Positions 7,427 to 15,423 of a stretch of 64,000 bases of DNA are shown piece by piece. The translations under genes were made by a program, and so were the position numbers. Position 1 is the first letter of the stretch. Each line of letters starts with the position of its first letter. The notes under the pieces were generated by a model. The model searched no databases, was not told the origin of the DNA, and was given only the letters and a program-made list of their open reading frames with translations. Origin of the DNA: Micromonospora chalcea (GTDB lineage: Bacteria; Actinomycetota; Actinomycetes; Mycobacteriales; Micromonosporaceae); contig NZ_MAGP01000057.1 in assembly GCF_002926165.1 (NCBI RefSeq), positions 49,819 to 113,818 of the forward strand. Direction: 5' to 3'.

Positions 7427-8591
7427 CGGACCACTCCAGCCGAATCCGGGTGCCCGCGCCAGGGGCGGAGGTCACCAGCGCGCGTCCACCCACAGTGGTC
7501 ATCCGCCCGTGGATCGACTCGCGCAGCCCGTACCGGTGGGCCGGGACCGTGGCGGGGTCGAAGCCCGGACCGTCGTCGACCACCTCGACCACGCCGGCGC
7601 CGCCCTCGCGGGCCAGGCGCAGCGACGCGGTCGCGCCGGGTGCGTGCCGCGCCACGTTCGCGAGCGCGGCGGCGGCGCTGTCGGCGAGCGCCGTGGCGAC
7701 CTCCGCCGGCAGCCGGCAGGGCGCGAGCGTCGCGGTCACCGCCGGCCCGGGCGTTCCGGCGAGCACCTGGCGCAGCCGTTCGTCCAGGTCGGCCTCGCCG
7801 GCCGCGGTCGCGGACCGCGCGCCCGCCAGGGCGGTCAGGGTACGCAGATCGTGCGCGCACCGCTCGCGCAACGTCGCCGAGTCGGGTACCGCGCCGAGGC
7901 CGACCATGGTGAGCGTGCCCAGCACGGTGTCGTGCAGGTCGCGGTTCTGCCGCCGTTCGTCCTCGCGGGCGGCGCGCGCGACCACCGCCTCGTGGGACAG
8001 CCGCTGGTAGTCGGCGAACGCGGCGTCGGCGCGGGCGATCCGGCGGCGCATCACCGCTGTCATCACCGCCGCGCTTCCGGTCTGCACCAGCAGCGTCCCG
8101 GCGTGCGCCCGCGCCTCGACCGGGTTGCCGGCCAGCGTGGTGCCGGTGACGTACGCGGCGGTGACCAGCAGCCCGGCCGGCACCGACCAGCGGGCCGGCG
8201 CGGTGGCCTGCGTGTTGATCACCGTCGAGCTGGCCAGCACCGCGATCCAGCTCGCCTCGCCCGGCAGCACCTCCGGCGCGACCAGCCACGGGACGGCGAG
8301 CGCGGCGGCGGTAGTGAGCGCCACGTCGCCGGCCACCAGCGGCCCGTCGATGCCGTGCCGGAACGCCCGCCAGGCGTACCAAACCGACCAGACGGTGAGG
8401 ACGACGACAGCGGGGATCAGCAGCGCCACCCGCACCGGCGGTGTCCGCACCGACAGTGCGACCACCGCGCCGACCAGACCGCAGGTGAGTCGCAGCAGCG
8501 CGGGAAGCGTCGTGAAGATCAGCGTGAACGCCTCAGCCGCCGGCCGGGCCTGGGTGGACCCGGGCAGAGACGTGGCGGCAGCGACCGGCAT
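7416..8591 (-). CDS. Sensor histidine kinase (HisKA_3/NarX type)
   Basis: A kinase of about 391 residues. The N-terminal half has five or six hydrophobic membrane segments. The dimerisation/phospho-acceptor helix is EDERRQNRDLHDTVLGTL with the expected His, followed by the ATPase domain with an N-box (AALANVARHAPG), G1 box (VVDDGPGFDP) and GLRESIHGRM. It probably phosphorylates the response regulator encoded two genes downstream. I chose the ATG at 8591 (GGAAGG about 11 bp upstream); a start at 8681 would add 30 residues unlike a membrane N-terminus. First gene of the trio; the stimulus is unknown. Confidence 0.85.
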   Translation of the reverse strand: MPVAAATSLPGSTQARPAAEAFTLIFTTLPALLRLTCGLVGAVVALSVRTPPVRVALLIPAVVVLTVWSVWYAWRAFRHGIDGPLVAGDVALTTAAALAVPWLVAPEVLPGEASWIAVLASSTVINTQATAPARWSVPAGLLVTAAYVTGTTLAGNPVEARAHAGTLLVQTGSAAVMTAVMRRRIARADAAFADYQRLSHEAVVARAAREDERRQNRDLHDTVLGTLTMVGLGAVPDSATLRERCAHDLRTLTALAGARSATAAGEADLDERLRQVLAGTPGPAVTATLAPCRLPAEVATALADSAAAALANVARHAPGATASLRLAREGGAGVVEVVDDGPGFDPATVPAHRYGLRESIHGRMTTVGGRALVTSAPGAGTRIRLEWSDAD

Positions 8592-8783
8592 CGGGGGGAT
8601 GTCCTTCCGGCAGCGACCCGGCCGGGTCCGCGCGGCATAGATTGACGCCGGAGAATAACACGGTTTGTGGGTACTGGTCACCCTTGGTGCTTGACGAGTT
8701 TCGCTCCGGCGTAAAGCAGCCGAGGCTCAGCGCCCGCCGAGAAGCGGAGCCGCGGCCTCCGGTTTACGGTTGCCGGCGTCTCC

Positions 8784-8789
8784 TACCCT
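8784..8789 (+). promoter_or_regulatory. -10 element before the 8797 gene
   Basis: TACCCT is placed 7 bp before the ATG at 8797, giving a probable leaderless transcript. It is the left half of the small palindrome TACCC-TGCG-GGGTA, which could also be an operator. Confidence 0.45.
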
Positions 8790-8796
8790 GCGGGGT

Positions 8797-9237
8797 ATGG
8801 CATACCAGCCGGCCATGGTGCCGCCGAAGAAGTCCAAGCGAACCCTGTTCATCGTGCTCGGCGTGGTGCTGGCGATCTGTTGCTCCGGCGGTGTGCTCGG
8901 CGGCTTCTTCCTCTTCCGGGTCGTGCAGGAAGCCACCGGCCCGGCGCGCTCCACAGCGCAGACCTACGCCGAGATGATCGTCGACCGCGACTACCCCGCC
9001 GCGTACCGGCAGCTCTGCTCCCGCGTACGCGACCGGGTCAGCGAGGCGGACTTCACCCGGCAGCAGTCCTCCCAGCCGGAGTTCACCGGCTACGAGATCA
9101 CCGGGCTCAACGTGTCGAACAACAACGGCCGGGTGAGCGGGTCGACGACCATCCGGTTCACCCCGGCGGTCGGGACCAACGTGACGCAGTCGTTCCCCAT
9201 GGTCAAGGAGGACGGGGAGTGGCGGATCTGCGAGTGA
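8797..9237 (+). CDS. Single-pass membrane protein, DUF4878-like
   Basis: A 146-residue protein: a short basic cytoplasmic N-terminus (PPKKSKR), one membrane segment (TLFIVLGVVLAICCSGGVLGGFFLF), then an extracytoplasmic domain of about 95 residues. The domain begins AQTYAEMIVDRDYPAAYRQLCSRVRDRVSEADF and ends EDGEWRICE, the layout of small NTF2/cystatin-like domains of the DUF4878 group found in many actinobacterial lipoproteins and membrane proteins. A pair of Cys residues (QLCS and RICE) may form a disulfide. Function unknown. I chose the ATG at 8797 because of the -10 box 7 bp upstream; an ORF start at 8770 is less likely. Confidence 0.75.
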   Translation: MAYQPAMVPPKKSKRTLFIVLGVVLAICCSGGVLGGFFLFRVVQEATGPARSTAQTYAEMIVDRDYPAAYRQLCSRVRDRVSEADFTRQQSSQPEFTGYEITGLNVSNNNGRVSGSTTIRFTPAVGTNVTQSFPMVKEDGEWRICE

Positions 9238-9278
9238 GCCGGTGGCGCTCCTCCGCGCGCACCTGATCCACTTGTCGC

Positions 9279-9689
9279 ATGGCCCCATCTCCCACCGCAC
9301 CGGTTCCCCCGGCCGTCGAGGACCGGCTCGCCCGCGAACGCAACGTCTGGCTCTGCACGCTGCGCCGGGACGGCTCACCGCACATGACGCCGGTGTGGTT
9401 CGTGTACGCCGACGGCGTCTGGTGGATCGGCTGCGAGGGCCGCAGCGTCAAGGCCCGCAACGTGGCGGCCGACCCCCGCGTCTCGCTCGCCCTGGAGGAC
9501 GGCGTCCACCCGGTCGTCGCGGAGGGCGTCGCCCGACTGCACCGTGCCGGCTTCCCGCCCGCGATCGTGGCGGCCTTCGCCGAGAAATACGGCGGCTGGG
9601 ACATCCGGCAGCCGGTCACACCGGACAGTGAACGGGTGCTGCTGGAGGTGCCCGTCCGGCGGTGGCTGCTCGCCGGCCGGGCACGCTAG
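9279..9689 (+). CDS. PPOX-class F420/FMN-dependent oxidoreductase
   Basis: A 136-residue split-barrel protein. The segments NVWLCTLRRDGSPHMTPVWFVYADGVWWIGCEGRSVKARNVAADPRVSLALED match the pyridoxamine-5-phosphate-oxidase-like flavin or F420-binding fold, where the strand pair and the KARN turn contact the cofactor phosphate. Such single-domain proteins are numerous in F420-making actinobacteria and often reduce unknown substrates; the substrate cannot be told here. The stop overlaps the stop of the convergent gene at 9686 by 4 bp (CTAG). Confidence 0.85.
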   Translation: MAPSPTAPVPPAVEDRLARERNVWLCTLRRDGSPHMTPVWFVYADGVWWIGCEGRSVKARNVAADPRVSLALEDGVHPVVAEGVARLHRAGFPPAIVAAFAEKYGGWDIRQPVTPDSERVLLEVPVRRWLLAGRAR

Positions 9690-10132
9690 TCCCCGGAGAA
9701 CCCCCAGAAGTAGATCTCGCTCGGGACGCCCGCCTCGTCGTGCAGCACGGCGTACCGGCCGAACCAGCGCTGCTCGGCCAGCGGCGCGAGCGCCTCGACG
9801 TGCGCGCGGGTCGGCCTGGCGACGCCCACACGTGCGAGCGCTTCGGCCTCGGTCACCCGCTGGAACGTCCCGAAGCCGGGCTCCTCGCCGTCGGTCAGCA
9901 CCCGCGACATGTCCAGGATGGAGTGGGTGCCGGACTCCTGTACCCGCTCGTCCGCCCACAGCTCCTCCTCGCTGCGGGGACGGTCCGGGAAGTCGGCGGC
10001 GGACGCACCGAACTCGCCCGGCGCCGCCCACCAGTAGTCGCCGGTCTCGAAGACCTGCCGGCGCAGTTCGTCAAGCGCGGCCTGGGCATCCGGCTGGTAC
10101 GCCACGAAGTAGGTCCATCCCGATGCGCCCAC
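9686..10132 (-). CDS. Conserved actinobacterial protein of unknown function
   Basis: A 148-residue soluble, acidic protein that I do not recognise. It starts with GWTYFVAYQPDAQAALDELRRQVFETGDYW, contains TGDYWWAAP and THSILDMSRV, and ends with a Trp/Phe-rich strand (EIYFWGFSGD). No catalytic motif, signal peptide or membrane segment is visible. The well-defined start codon, normal codon usage and patterned hydrophobicity argue that it is a real gene. It is convergent with the PPOX-class oxidoreductase gene. Confidence 0.7.
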   Translation of the reverse strand: MGASGWTYFVAYQPDAQAALDELRRQVFETGDYWWAAPGEFGASAADFPDRPRSEEELWADERVQESGTHSILDMSRVLTDGEEPGFGTFQRVTEAEALARVGVARPTRAHVEALAPLAEQRWFGRYAVLHDEAGVPSEIYFWGFSGD

Positions 10133-10289
10133 GCTGCCTCCCGGTGATCCCGCTCGTCGACCGCCGTCGTGCGGCGGCGCACGCGATCATGCCCGACACC
10201 ACCGACGAAACCGGCGGGTCGACGCGACCAGGATTCCTGTGCCACTCTCCGCCTTGCGTCTGTCGTCGGGCCTGCGCGGGCGATCGCGC

Positions 10290-10649
10290 CTACGGGTGCG
10301 AATCGGTGATCGCAATGACCTCGTCGAGGCGGTCCAGGGCGGCCCGGAGATCGTCGACCTTGGCCTGGATGCGCTCGCGCTCGGCGCGCAGCATGGCCCG
10401 CTGCCCGGGGTCGGTGTGCCCGGAGTCCCAGCACGGCAGGAGTTCGGCGATCCGGCTGCTGGTCAGGCCCGCCGCGTACATCTGCTGGATGAACCGGACC
10501 AGCGTGACCGTGTCCGGCCGGTAGAGGCGCTGGCCGGACGGGCTGCGCCTGGGGACGAGAAGACCCTGCTCCTCGTAGTAGCGCACGGCCCGTACCGAGA
10601 CACCGGCGCCGCGTGCCACCTCACCGATGCGGATCAGCGGCTCGGTCAC
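10290..10649 (-). CDS. MerR family transcriptional regulator
   Basis: A 119-residue regulator. The N-terminal winged helix IRIGEVARGAGVSVRAVRYYEEQGLLVPRRSPSGQRLY is a canonical MerR DNA-binding domain; QQMYAAGLTSSRIAELLPC follows, then a dimerisation coiled coil (RAMLRAERERIQAKVDDLRAALDRLDEVI). The short C-terminus has no cluster of metal-binding Cys beyond one near residue 72, so the signal is unknown. I chose the GTG at 10649 because GAGAGGGG lies 5 bp upstream; a GTG at 10685 would overlap the -35 box. Divergent from the SDR gene, which it probably controls. Confidence 0.88.
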   Translation of the reverse strand: MTEPLIRIGEVARGAGVSVRAVRYYEEQGLLVPRRSPSGQRLYRPDTVTLVRFIQQMYAAGLTSSRIAELLPCWDSGHTDPGQRAMLRAERERIQAKVDDLRAALDRLDEVIAITDSHP

Positions 10650-10685
10650 GGTGACCCCTCTCACCCCGGTCTCGGCGGTCAGCAC

Positions 10686-10717
10686 TTGCCTCTGACGTCA
10701 ACGTCAGGTTTTAGCGT
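10686..10717 (+). promoter_or_regulatory. MerR-type promoter of the SDR gene with central palindrome
   Basis: TTGCCT (10686-10691) and TAGCGT (10712-10717) are separated by 20 bp (19 if TTAGCG is used), longer than the 17 bp sigma-70 optimum, as in MerR-activated promoters. The spacer holds the palindrome CTGACGT-CA-ACGTCAG (10692-10707). The -10 box ends 7 bp before the SDR start codon, so the message is probably leaderless. Confidence 0.65.
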
Positions 10718-10724
10718 ACCGGGC

Positions 10725-11450
10725 ATGGACATCAACGACTCGGTAGCCCTCGTCACCGGCGCCAACCGCGGCCTGGGCCGCGCCTTCGCCCAGCGCCTGC
10801 TCGAACGCGGCGCCCGCAAGGTCTACGCGACCGCCCGCCGGCCGGAGACCGTCGACCTGCCCGGCGTCGAGGCGCTGCCGCTCGACATCACCAGCCCCGC
10901 ATCCGTACGGGCCGTCGCCGCTGCCGCCCCGGACGTCACGCTGCTCGTCAACAACGCCGGCATCCAGACCGGAACCGACCTGGTGACCGGTTCGCTGGAG
11001 GCGGTACGACACGAGGTGGAGACCAACGTGCTCGGCCACCTGGAGATGATCCGCGCGTTCGCGCCGGCCCTCGCCCGCAACGGCGGAGGCGCGATCGTGA
11101 ACGTGCTCTCCGCCATGTCGTGGTTCGGGACCAGGGGCGCCGGCGCGTACCACCTGACCAAGGCCGCCGCCTGGGCCATGACCAACGGCGTACGCCTGGA
11201 ACTCGCCGAGCAGGGCACGCTCGTGACGGCGGTGCACCTCGGCCTGGCCGACACCGACATGTCAGCGGGCTGGCCCGTCGACAAGATCGCGCCGTCCGAT
11301 CTGGCCGACGCGGCGCTCGACGGCGTCGAGGCGGGCGCCGCCGAGGTGCTGGCCGACCAGTGGAGCCGGGACGTCAAGTCCCGGCTGACGCTGACGCCGG
11401 AGGAGTTCAACGCCGCGATGGACCGCGCCCTGGCGGCGCTGGCGGCCTGA
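10725..11450 (+). CDS. Short-chain dehydrogenase/reductase (classical SDR)
   Basis: A 241-residue Rossmann-fold oxidoreductase: cofactor loop TGANRGLG near residue 13, LVNNAGIQ near 80, catalytic Ser in VLSAMSWFG near 130, and YHLTK (Tyr and Lys) near 145. An Arg pair in TARRPE at the end of the second strand favours NADPH. The substrate is unknown. It is expressed from a MerR-type promoter shared with the divergent regulator, which suggests a stress- or compound-induced role. The start is fixed by the -10 box 7 bp upstream. Confidence 0.9.
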   Translation: MDINDSVALVTGANRGLGRAFAQRLLERGARKVYATARRPETVDLPGVEALPLDITSPASVRAVAAAAPDVTLLVNNAGIQTGTDLVTGSLEAVRHEVETNVLGHLEMIRAFAPALARNGGGAIVNVLSAMSWFGTRGAGAYHLTKAAAWAMTNGVRLELAEQGTLVTAVHLGLADTDMSAGWPVDKIAPSDLADAALDGVEAGAAEVLADQWSRDVKSRLTLTPEEFNAAMDRALAALAA

Positions 11451-11595
11451 CCGGGCCTGGCGGTACCGGCCGTGGCCGTGGCCGCGTTCGCTGAGGCACC
11501 GCATCGCCGACCGGTTGCAGCGAGCCGAGCGCTGGTGAGCAGGGCTAGGGCTTGCTCGCGCCCTCGTCGCGGCAACGGCCGTCCTGGACCGCCGG

Positions 11596-12549
11596 TCAGA
11601 CGACGGTCACGACGACTTTCCCGAGCGCGCGGCCCTCACCGACGTGGGCCAACGCCTCGGGCACCTCATCGAGGGTGAAGGACCGGTCGATGTGGACGGT
11701 CAGCTCGCCCGTGGCGCAGCGGTCGGCCACCGGTTCGAAATGCGCCGGCCCTTCCTTGACGGCGAGCACACCCAGACGCCGACGGGTGAGCCGGCCGACC
11801 GCGGCGCCGATCGTCAGGACGCGAAGCACCGCCGGGACCGGGCCGCCGACGCACCGGTAACGGCCGCCGGGGGCCAGCGCCCGGCGGTAGTCGAACACCG
11901 ACCGGTACGCCACCAGGTCGAGGATGAGGTCGTACGGGCCGCTGCGGGTGAAGTCCTGGCTGCGGTAGTCGATCACCTCGTCCGCGCCGACCGACCGCAT
12001 GAAGTCGAGCTTGCCGGCGTTGTCGACGCCGGTCACCTCGGCGCCGAGCTGCTTGGCAACCTGGATGGCGAAGGAGCCCGATCCTCCGCCGGCGCCGTTG
12101 ATCAGGACCCGTTTCCCGGCTGCGGCGCCTTGAGTCCCTTGCCAGGCGATGGCTCCCGCCTGCGGGATCGTTGAGGCCTCGGCGAAGGTCAGGGCGGCGG
12201 GCTTGTGGGCCAGAACCGACTCGGGAGCGATCGCGTACTCGGCGAAGCCGCCCTTGAGCATGAGGTTGTCGCCGTACACTTCGTCACCGGGCCGGAACCG
12301 GGTGACCTCCGGGCCGACCGCATCGACCCAGCCGGCGATGTCCGAACCGAGTGTCCGCCGTGCCGGGGAGCGCAGCCCACCGATGCGCGAGTACAGCGGC
12401 GAGCCTCGCAGGGTCTCCCAGTCGCTCAGGTTGACCGAGGTCGCTGCGACCCTGACGAGCACCTGCCGGCCGGTAGGAGAGGGCTTGGCGACGTCCTCGA
12501 CCCGTAACACATCCGGCGGCCCGTACCGGTCGTACACAATCGCTCTCAT
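11596..12549 (-). CDS. NADP-dependent quinone-oxidoreductase-like protein (MDR superfamily)
   Basis: A 317-residue medium-chain dehydrogenase/reductase. The N-terminal GroES-like domain (MRAIVYDRYGPPDVLRVEDVAKPSP, then GSDIAGWVDAVGPEVTRFRPGDEVYG) is followed by the nucleotide-binding fold (VLINGAGGGSGSFAIQVAKQLGAEVTGVDN). The Cys and His ligands of the structural and catalytic zinc sites are absent, so it belongs to the zinc-free quinone reductase/enoyl reductase group. I chose the ATG at 12549 since MRAIVYDRYG is the usual family start; the longer frame to 12699 adds unrelated sequence. Convergent with the SDR gene after a 145-bp gap with no feature. Confidence 0.88.
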   Translation of the reverse strand: MRAIVYDRYGPPDVLRVEDVAKPSPTGRQVLVRVAATSVNLSDWETLRGSPLYSRIGGLRSPARRTLGSDIAGWVDAVGPEVTRFRPGDEVYGDNLMLKGGFAEYAIAPESVLAHKPAALTFAEASTIPQAGAIAWQGTQGAAAGKRVLINGAGGGSGSFAIQVAKQLGAEVTGVDNAGKLDFMRSVGADEVIDYRSQDFTRSGPYDLILDLVAYRSVFDYRRALAPGGRYRCVGGPVPAVLRVLTIGAAVGRLTRRRLGVLAVKEGPAHFEPVADRCATGELTVHIDRSFTLDEVPEALAHVGEGRALGKVVVTVV

Positions 12550-12711
12550 CCACGCACCCCCCAGCCCTTCACCAAGGCGCAGGCAACGGCTTCTTGGTAG
12601 CACACAGAGGCGAGGACCGCGCCCGTCCGTGACCGCGCGGAAAGCCGGAAACGGTGTTTCTCCGATTGGTGATCGCTCCGTAGGATCTCCGGCGATCAAG
12701 GGGGATGAACG

Positions 12712-14721
12712 GTGGGCGATTTCCAGCAGTTCGTGACGGACGTGACCTCACGTCTGTCCACCATGTCCAAAAGTGAGTTGTACGTCGTCGGCGACGGCCT
12801 CGACCGGGACTCACTCTGGCTCACCTTTCTCGAATCGTTCCCCGCCGGCACCAATCTGCGGTTCCGTGAGCGATCCGAGTACGACTGCTCGACCTGCCGC
12901 GGCTTCATCAAGCACTTCGGCAACGTGGTCGAGATCCACGACGGGCGGGTCCGTACCGTCTGGTCCGGGGTTTCGGCCCTCGATCCGGTCTTCTCCGTCG
13001 TCGCCGCCGCTCTGGACGAGTTCGTCCTTTCGCTGCCGTTGTCCACCGTCTTCCGGTCCAGTCAGGCGCAGTACGGCACGAAGACCACCCGATCGCTGCG
13101 CGACGGCCAGGTCGAGGTGTGGCACCACCTGCACGGCCGGGTGGAGAAGCGGCATCGTGTCGAAGACGTCAGCGCGGCACAGAGCGACTTCGACGCCGCG
13201 GTGCAGGTCTTCCAGCGGGGCCTGGCCGAGCTGACCCCGCACGCTCTGGACACCGTCGTCGACCTCATCGACGACAACGCCCTCTACCGCGGCACGGAGC
13301 ATCGTCGGGCGGTGACCGAGTTCCGGTCGCTGCAGAACCGGTGGACGAAGGCGACCGACGGACGGGCCTTCGTCTTCGCCAACGCCATGAACCCGGCGGC
13401 ACGCTTGCGCAATACGGTGATCGGCACTCTCGTCCAGGCTCTCTCCGCGGGCGTCGACCTGGAGCAGGCGGTCCGGTCGTTCGAGACGAAGGTGGCGCCG
13501 CAGAACTACCAGCGCCCCACGGCGCTGATCACCCCGGCCATGGTCAAGGCTGCCATGAAGACCATCGACGAGTTGGGCATCGAGGAGTCGTTGCAGCGAC
13601 GGTTCGCCCGGCTGTCCGACGTGTCGGTCAACAACGTGCTGTGGGTCGACAACGACACCCAGCCGCAGATGAAGGACGGCATCGAAGGGCTGCTCATGCA
13701 GGCGGCCACCACGACGTCGACAGGTGCGCGCCTTCGTGACGCGAAGCCGGAGGAGATCCCCGTGGTCTCCTTCCTGAAGGACATTCTGCCCGGCGCCAGC
13801 TCCATCGACCTGTGGGTCGCCAACACCCACGAGCCGCACTTCGTCAGTCTCACGACCGGCCGGCACCCGGCTGCTCCGCGGTTGTTCAGGTGGGACAACG
13901 ACTTCGGCTGGTCGTACGGCGGCAACGTCGCCGACTCGATCCGGGAGAAGGTCAAGCGGGCCGGCGGCAATGTCACCGGCAAGCTGCGGGTGAGCCTGTC
14001 CTGGTTCAACCACGACGACCTCGACCTGCACGTGTTCGAACCAAACGGCGACCACATCTGGTACCAGGAGAAGCGCGACAAGCTGGACGTCGACATGAAC
14101 GCCAGCGGGCCGCTCTCCCGCGAGCCGGTGGAGAACGTCACCTGGACCGACCACGTCCCCGACGGTGAGTACCGGATCGAGGTGAACCAGTACCGCAAGC
14201 GGGACAGCGCCCAGGTCGGCTTCGTGATCGAGACCGAGAGCAACGGGAAGATCGAGCATTACCGTCACGAGCGCGCGGTCGGCCACAAGGAGACCGTCGA
14301 GGTCGGCCGGATGACGGTTGCCGGCGGCGTGATCACCGCTTTCCGGCCGGGTAAGGACGTGCAGCCGGGCAGTGCGGGCAAGGAGCTGTGGGGGATCACC
14401 ACCGAACAGTTCGTACCAGTGTCCACCGTCATGTACTCGCCGAACTACTTCGACGACAACGAGGTCGGCAACCGGCACTACTTCTTCATCCTGAAGGGGT
14501 GCGTGAACGACCAGCCGACGCGGGGGATCTACAACGAGTTCCTCCGCGCCGACCTGCAACCGCATCGCAAGGTGTTCGAGGTTCTCGGCGACCGCACCAA
14601 GTGCGAGCCCTCTCCGGATCAGCTTTCCGGCCTCGGCTTCAGCTCCACGATCCGTAACTCTGTGGTCGCCAAGGTGACCATGACCGGCGGCCGGCGCCGC
14701 CTCCTCAGCATCCAGTTCTGA
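12712..14721 (+). CDS. Phage-type protein of unknown function with YfaP-like domain
   Basis: A 669-residue cytoplasmic protein. Residues 20-95 (VVGDGLDRDSLWLTFLESFP, RFRERSEYDCSTCRGFIKHFG) contain a CxxC pair; residues about 415-545 include LSWFNHDDLDLHVFEPNG and DGEYRIEVNQY, resembling the YfaP/DUF2135 beta-sandwich; the C-terminus ends with YFFILKGCVNDQPTRGIYNEFL and LSGLGFSSTIRN. From memory, proteins of this composition are widespread in tailed phages and scattered in bacteria, usually next to a 130-residue partner like the next gene. No function is known to me. The GTG start has AGGGGG 7-8 bp upstream. A possible -10, TAGGAT, lies at 12681. Codon usage is slightly less GC-rich than in neighbours. 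Confidence 0.8.
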   Translation: MGDFQQFVTDVTSRLSTMSKSELYVVGDGLDRDSLWLTFLESFPAGTNLRFRERSEYDCSTCRGFIKHFGNVVEIHDGRVRTVWSGVSALDPVFSVVAAALDEFVLSLPLSTVFRSSQAQYGTKTTRSLRDGQVEVWHHLHGRVEKRHRVEDVSAAQSDFDAAVQVFQRGLAELTPHALDTVVDLIDDNALYRGTEHRRAVTEFRSLQNRWTKATDGRAFVFANAMNPAARLRNTVIGTLVQALSAGVDLEQAVRSFETKVAPQNYQRPTALITPAMVKAAMKTIDELGIEESLQRRFARLSDVSVNNVLWVDNDTQPQMKDGIEGLLMQAATTTSTGARLRDAKPEEIPVVSFLKDILPGASSIDLWVANTHEPHFVSLTTGRHPAAPRLFRWDNDFGWSYGGNVADSIREKVKRAGGNVTGKLRVSLSWFNHDDLDLHVFEPNGDHIWYQEKRDKLDVDMNASGPLSREPVENVTWTDHVPDGEYRIEVNQYRKRDSAQVGFVIETESNGKIEHYRHERAVGHKETVEVGRMTVAGGVITAFRPGKDVQPGSAGKELWGITTEQFVPVSTVMYSPNYFDDNEVGNRHYFFILKGCVNDQPTRGIYNEFLRADLQPHRKVFEVLGDRTKCEPSPDQLSGLGFSSTIRNSVVAKVTMTGGRRRLLSIQF

Positions 14722-14752
14722 TCCCCTACCCAGAAAACGGAGAGAGGTCGTC

Positions 14753-15148
14753 GTGACCATTTTTGAGAAGGCCACGCGGGAGAAGTTCCGCTATCCGTCG
14801 GCCAAGGGACTGCTGACCACGGAGCAGTTGTGGGAGCTTCCGCTGACCGCCAAGTCCGGCTTCAGCCTCGACGACGTGGCCAAGGCGGTCAACGCCGAAC
14901 TCAAGGCCGTCGACACCGAGTCGTTCGTGGCCACCGAGGCCAATCCGGCCAAGGCGACCCTGGAGACCAAGTTGGAGGTCGTCAAGCACGTCATCGCCGT
15001 CCGCCTCGCCGAGGACCAGGCGGCGAAGGCGGCGGCGGCCAAGAAGCTGGAGAAGGAGAAGCTGCTGGCGGTCCTGGGCCGCAAGCAGGACGCGGTCCTG
15101 GAGAATCTGACCGAGGCGGAGCTGCTGGCCCGGATCAACAACCTGTAG
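14753..15148 (+). CDS. Small phage-type partner protein of unknown function
   Basis: A 131-residue protein beginning TIFEKATREKFRYPSAKGLLTTEQLWELPL and ending in a Lys/Ala/Glu-rich helix (AEDQAAKAAAAKKLEKEKLLAVLGRKQDAVLENLTEAELLARINNL) likely to form a coiled coil. I recall close relatives as hypothetical proteins of many phages, where they lie beside the large protein encoded upstream; the pair is therefore probably a functional unit. No enzymatic motif is visible. GTG start with AGAGAGG 5 bp upstream and a 31-bp gap after the large gene. The stop is 33 bp from the 3' end of the convergent tRNA-Arg gene. Confidence 0.8.
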   Translation: MTIFEKATREKFRYPSAKGLLTTEQLWELPLTAKSGFSLDDVAKAVNAELKAVDTESFVATEANPAKATLETKLEVVKHVIAVRLAEDQAAKAAAAKKLEKEKLLAVLGRKQDAVLENLTEAELLARINNL

Positions 15149-15180
15149 CCCGCTGACGATCTGGCCTGCGGTGGGGATGG

Positions 15181-15253
15181 TGCGCCCGGCAGGATTCGAA
15201 CCTGCGGCCTTGGGATTAGAAGTCCCCTGCTCTATCCGCTGAGCTACGGGCGC
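15181..15253 (-). tRNA. tRNA-Arg (anticodon TCT)
   Basis: Read on the minus strand: acceptor stem GCGCCCG/CGGGCGC, D arm GCTCAGCGGATAGAGC, anticodon loop CTTCTAA with TCT, T arm GCAGGTTCGAATCCTGC, and discriminator A. The 3' CCA is encoded at 15178-15180. It decodes AGA, a rare arginine codon in this genome. The outermost anticodon-stem pair is a G-A mismatch; the rest is well paired. Its 3' end faces the phage-type module. Confidence 0.96.
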
Positions 15254-15411
15254 GCGCCGACGGTCGTCGCGCCAAGAGGGTACCGCCGCTCCCCGTCCGC
15301 CCGGGGGTACGGGTCGGCGCGTCCGTTCCGCCCCTCAGCGTCCCATGCCGGGGCCCGGAACGGCACCACAGTTCCGGCGGGTCCCGCGTGGGCCGGGCGG
15401 GACGCGATCCG

Positions 15412-15417
15412 TACCCT
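15412..15417 (+). promoter_or_regulatory. -10 element before the 15424 gene
   Basis: TACCCT ends 6 bp before the ATG at 15424. There is no ribosome binding site, so a leaderless transcript is likely. The whole interval between tRNA-Arg and the gene (15254-15423) shows no other feature. Confidence 0.45.
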
Positions 15418-15423
15418 CGTCGG

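Noticed and set aside
12550..15260. Integrated element with att duplications at tRNA-Arg
   Set aside because: I looked for a second copy of the tRNA 3' end (GGATTCGAACCTGC) on the other side of the two-gene module and found none, and there is no integrase, so an intact integrative element is not supported.
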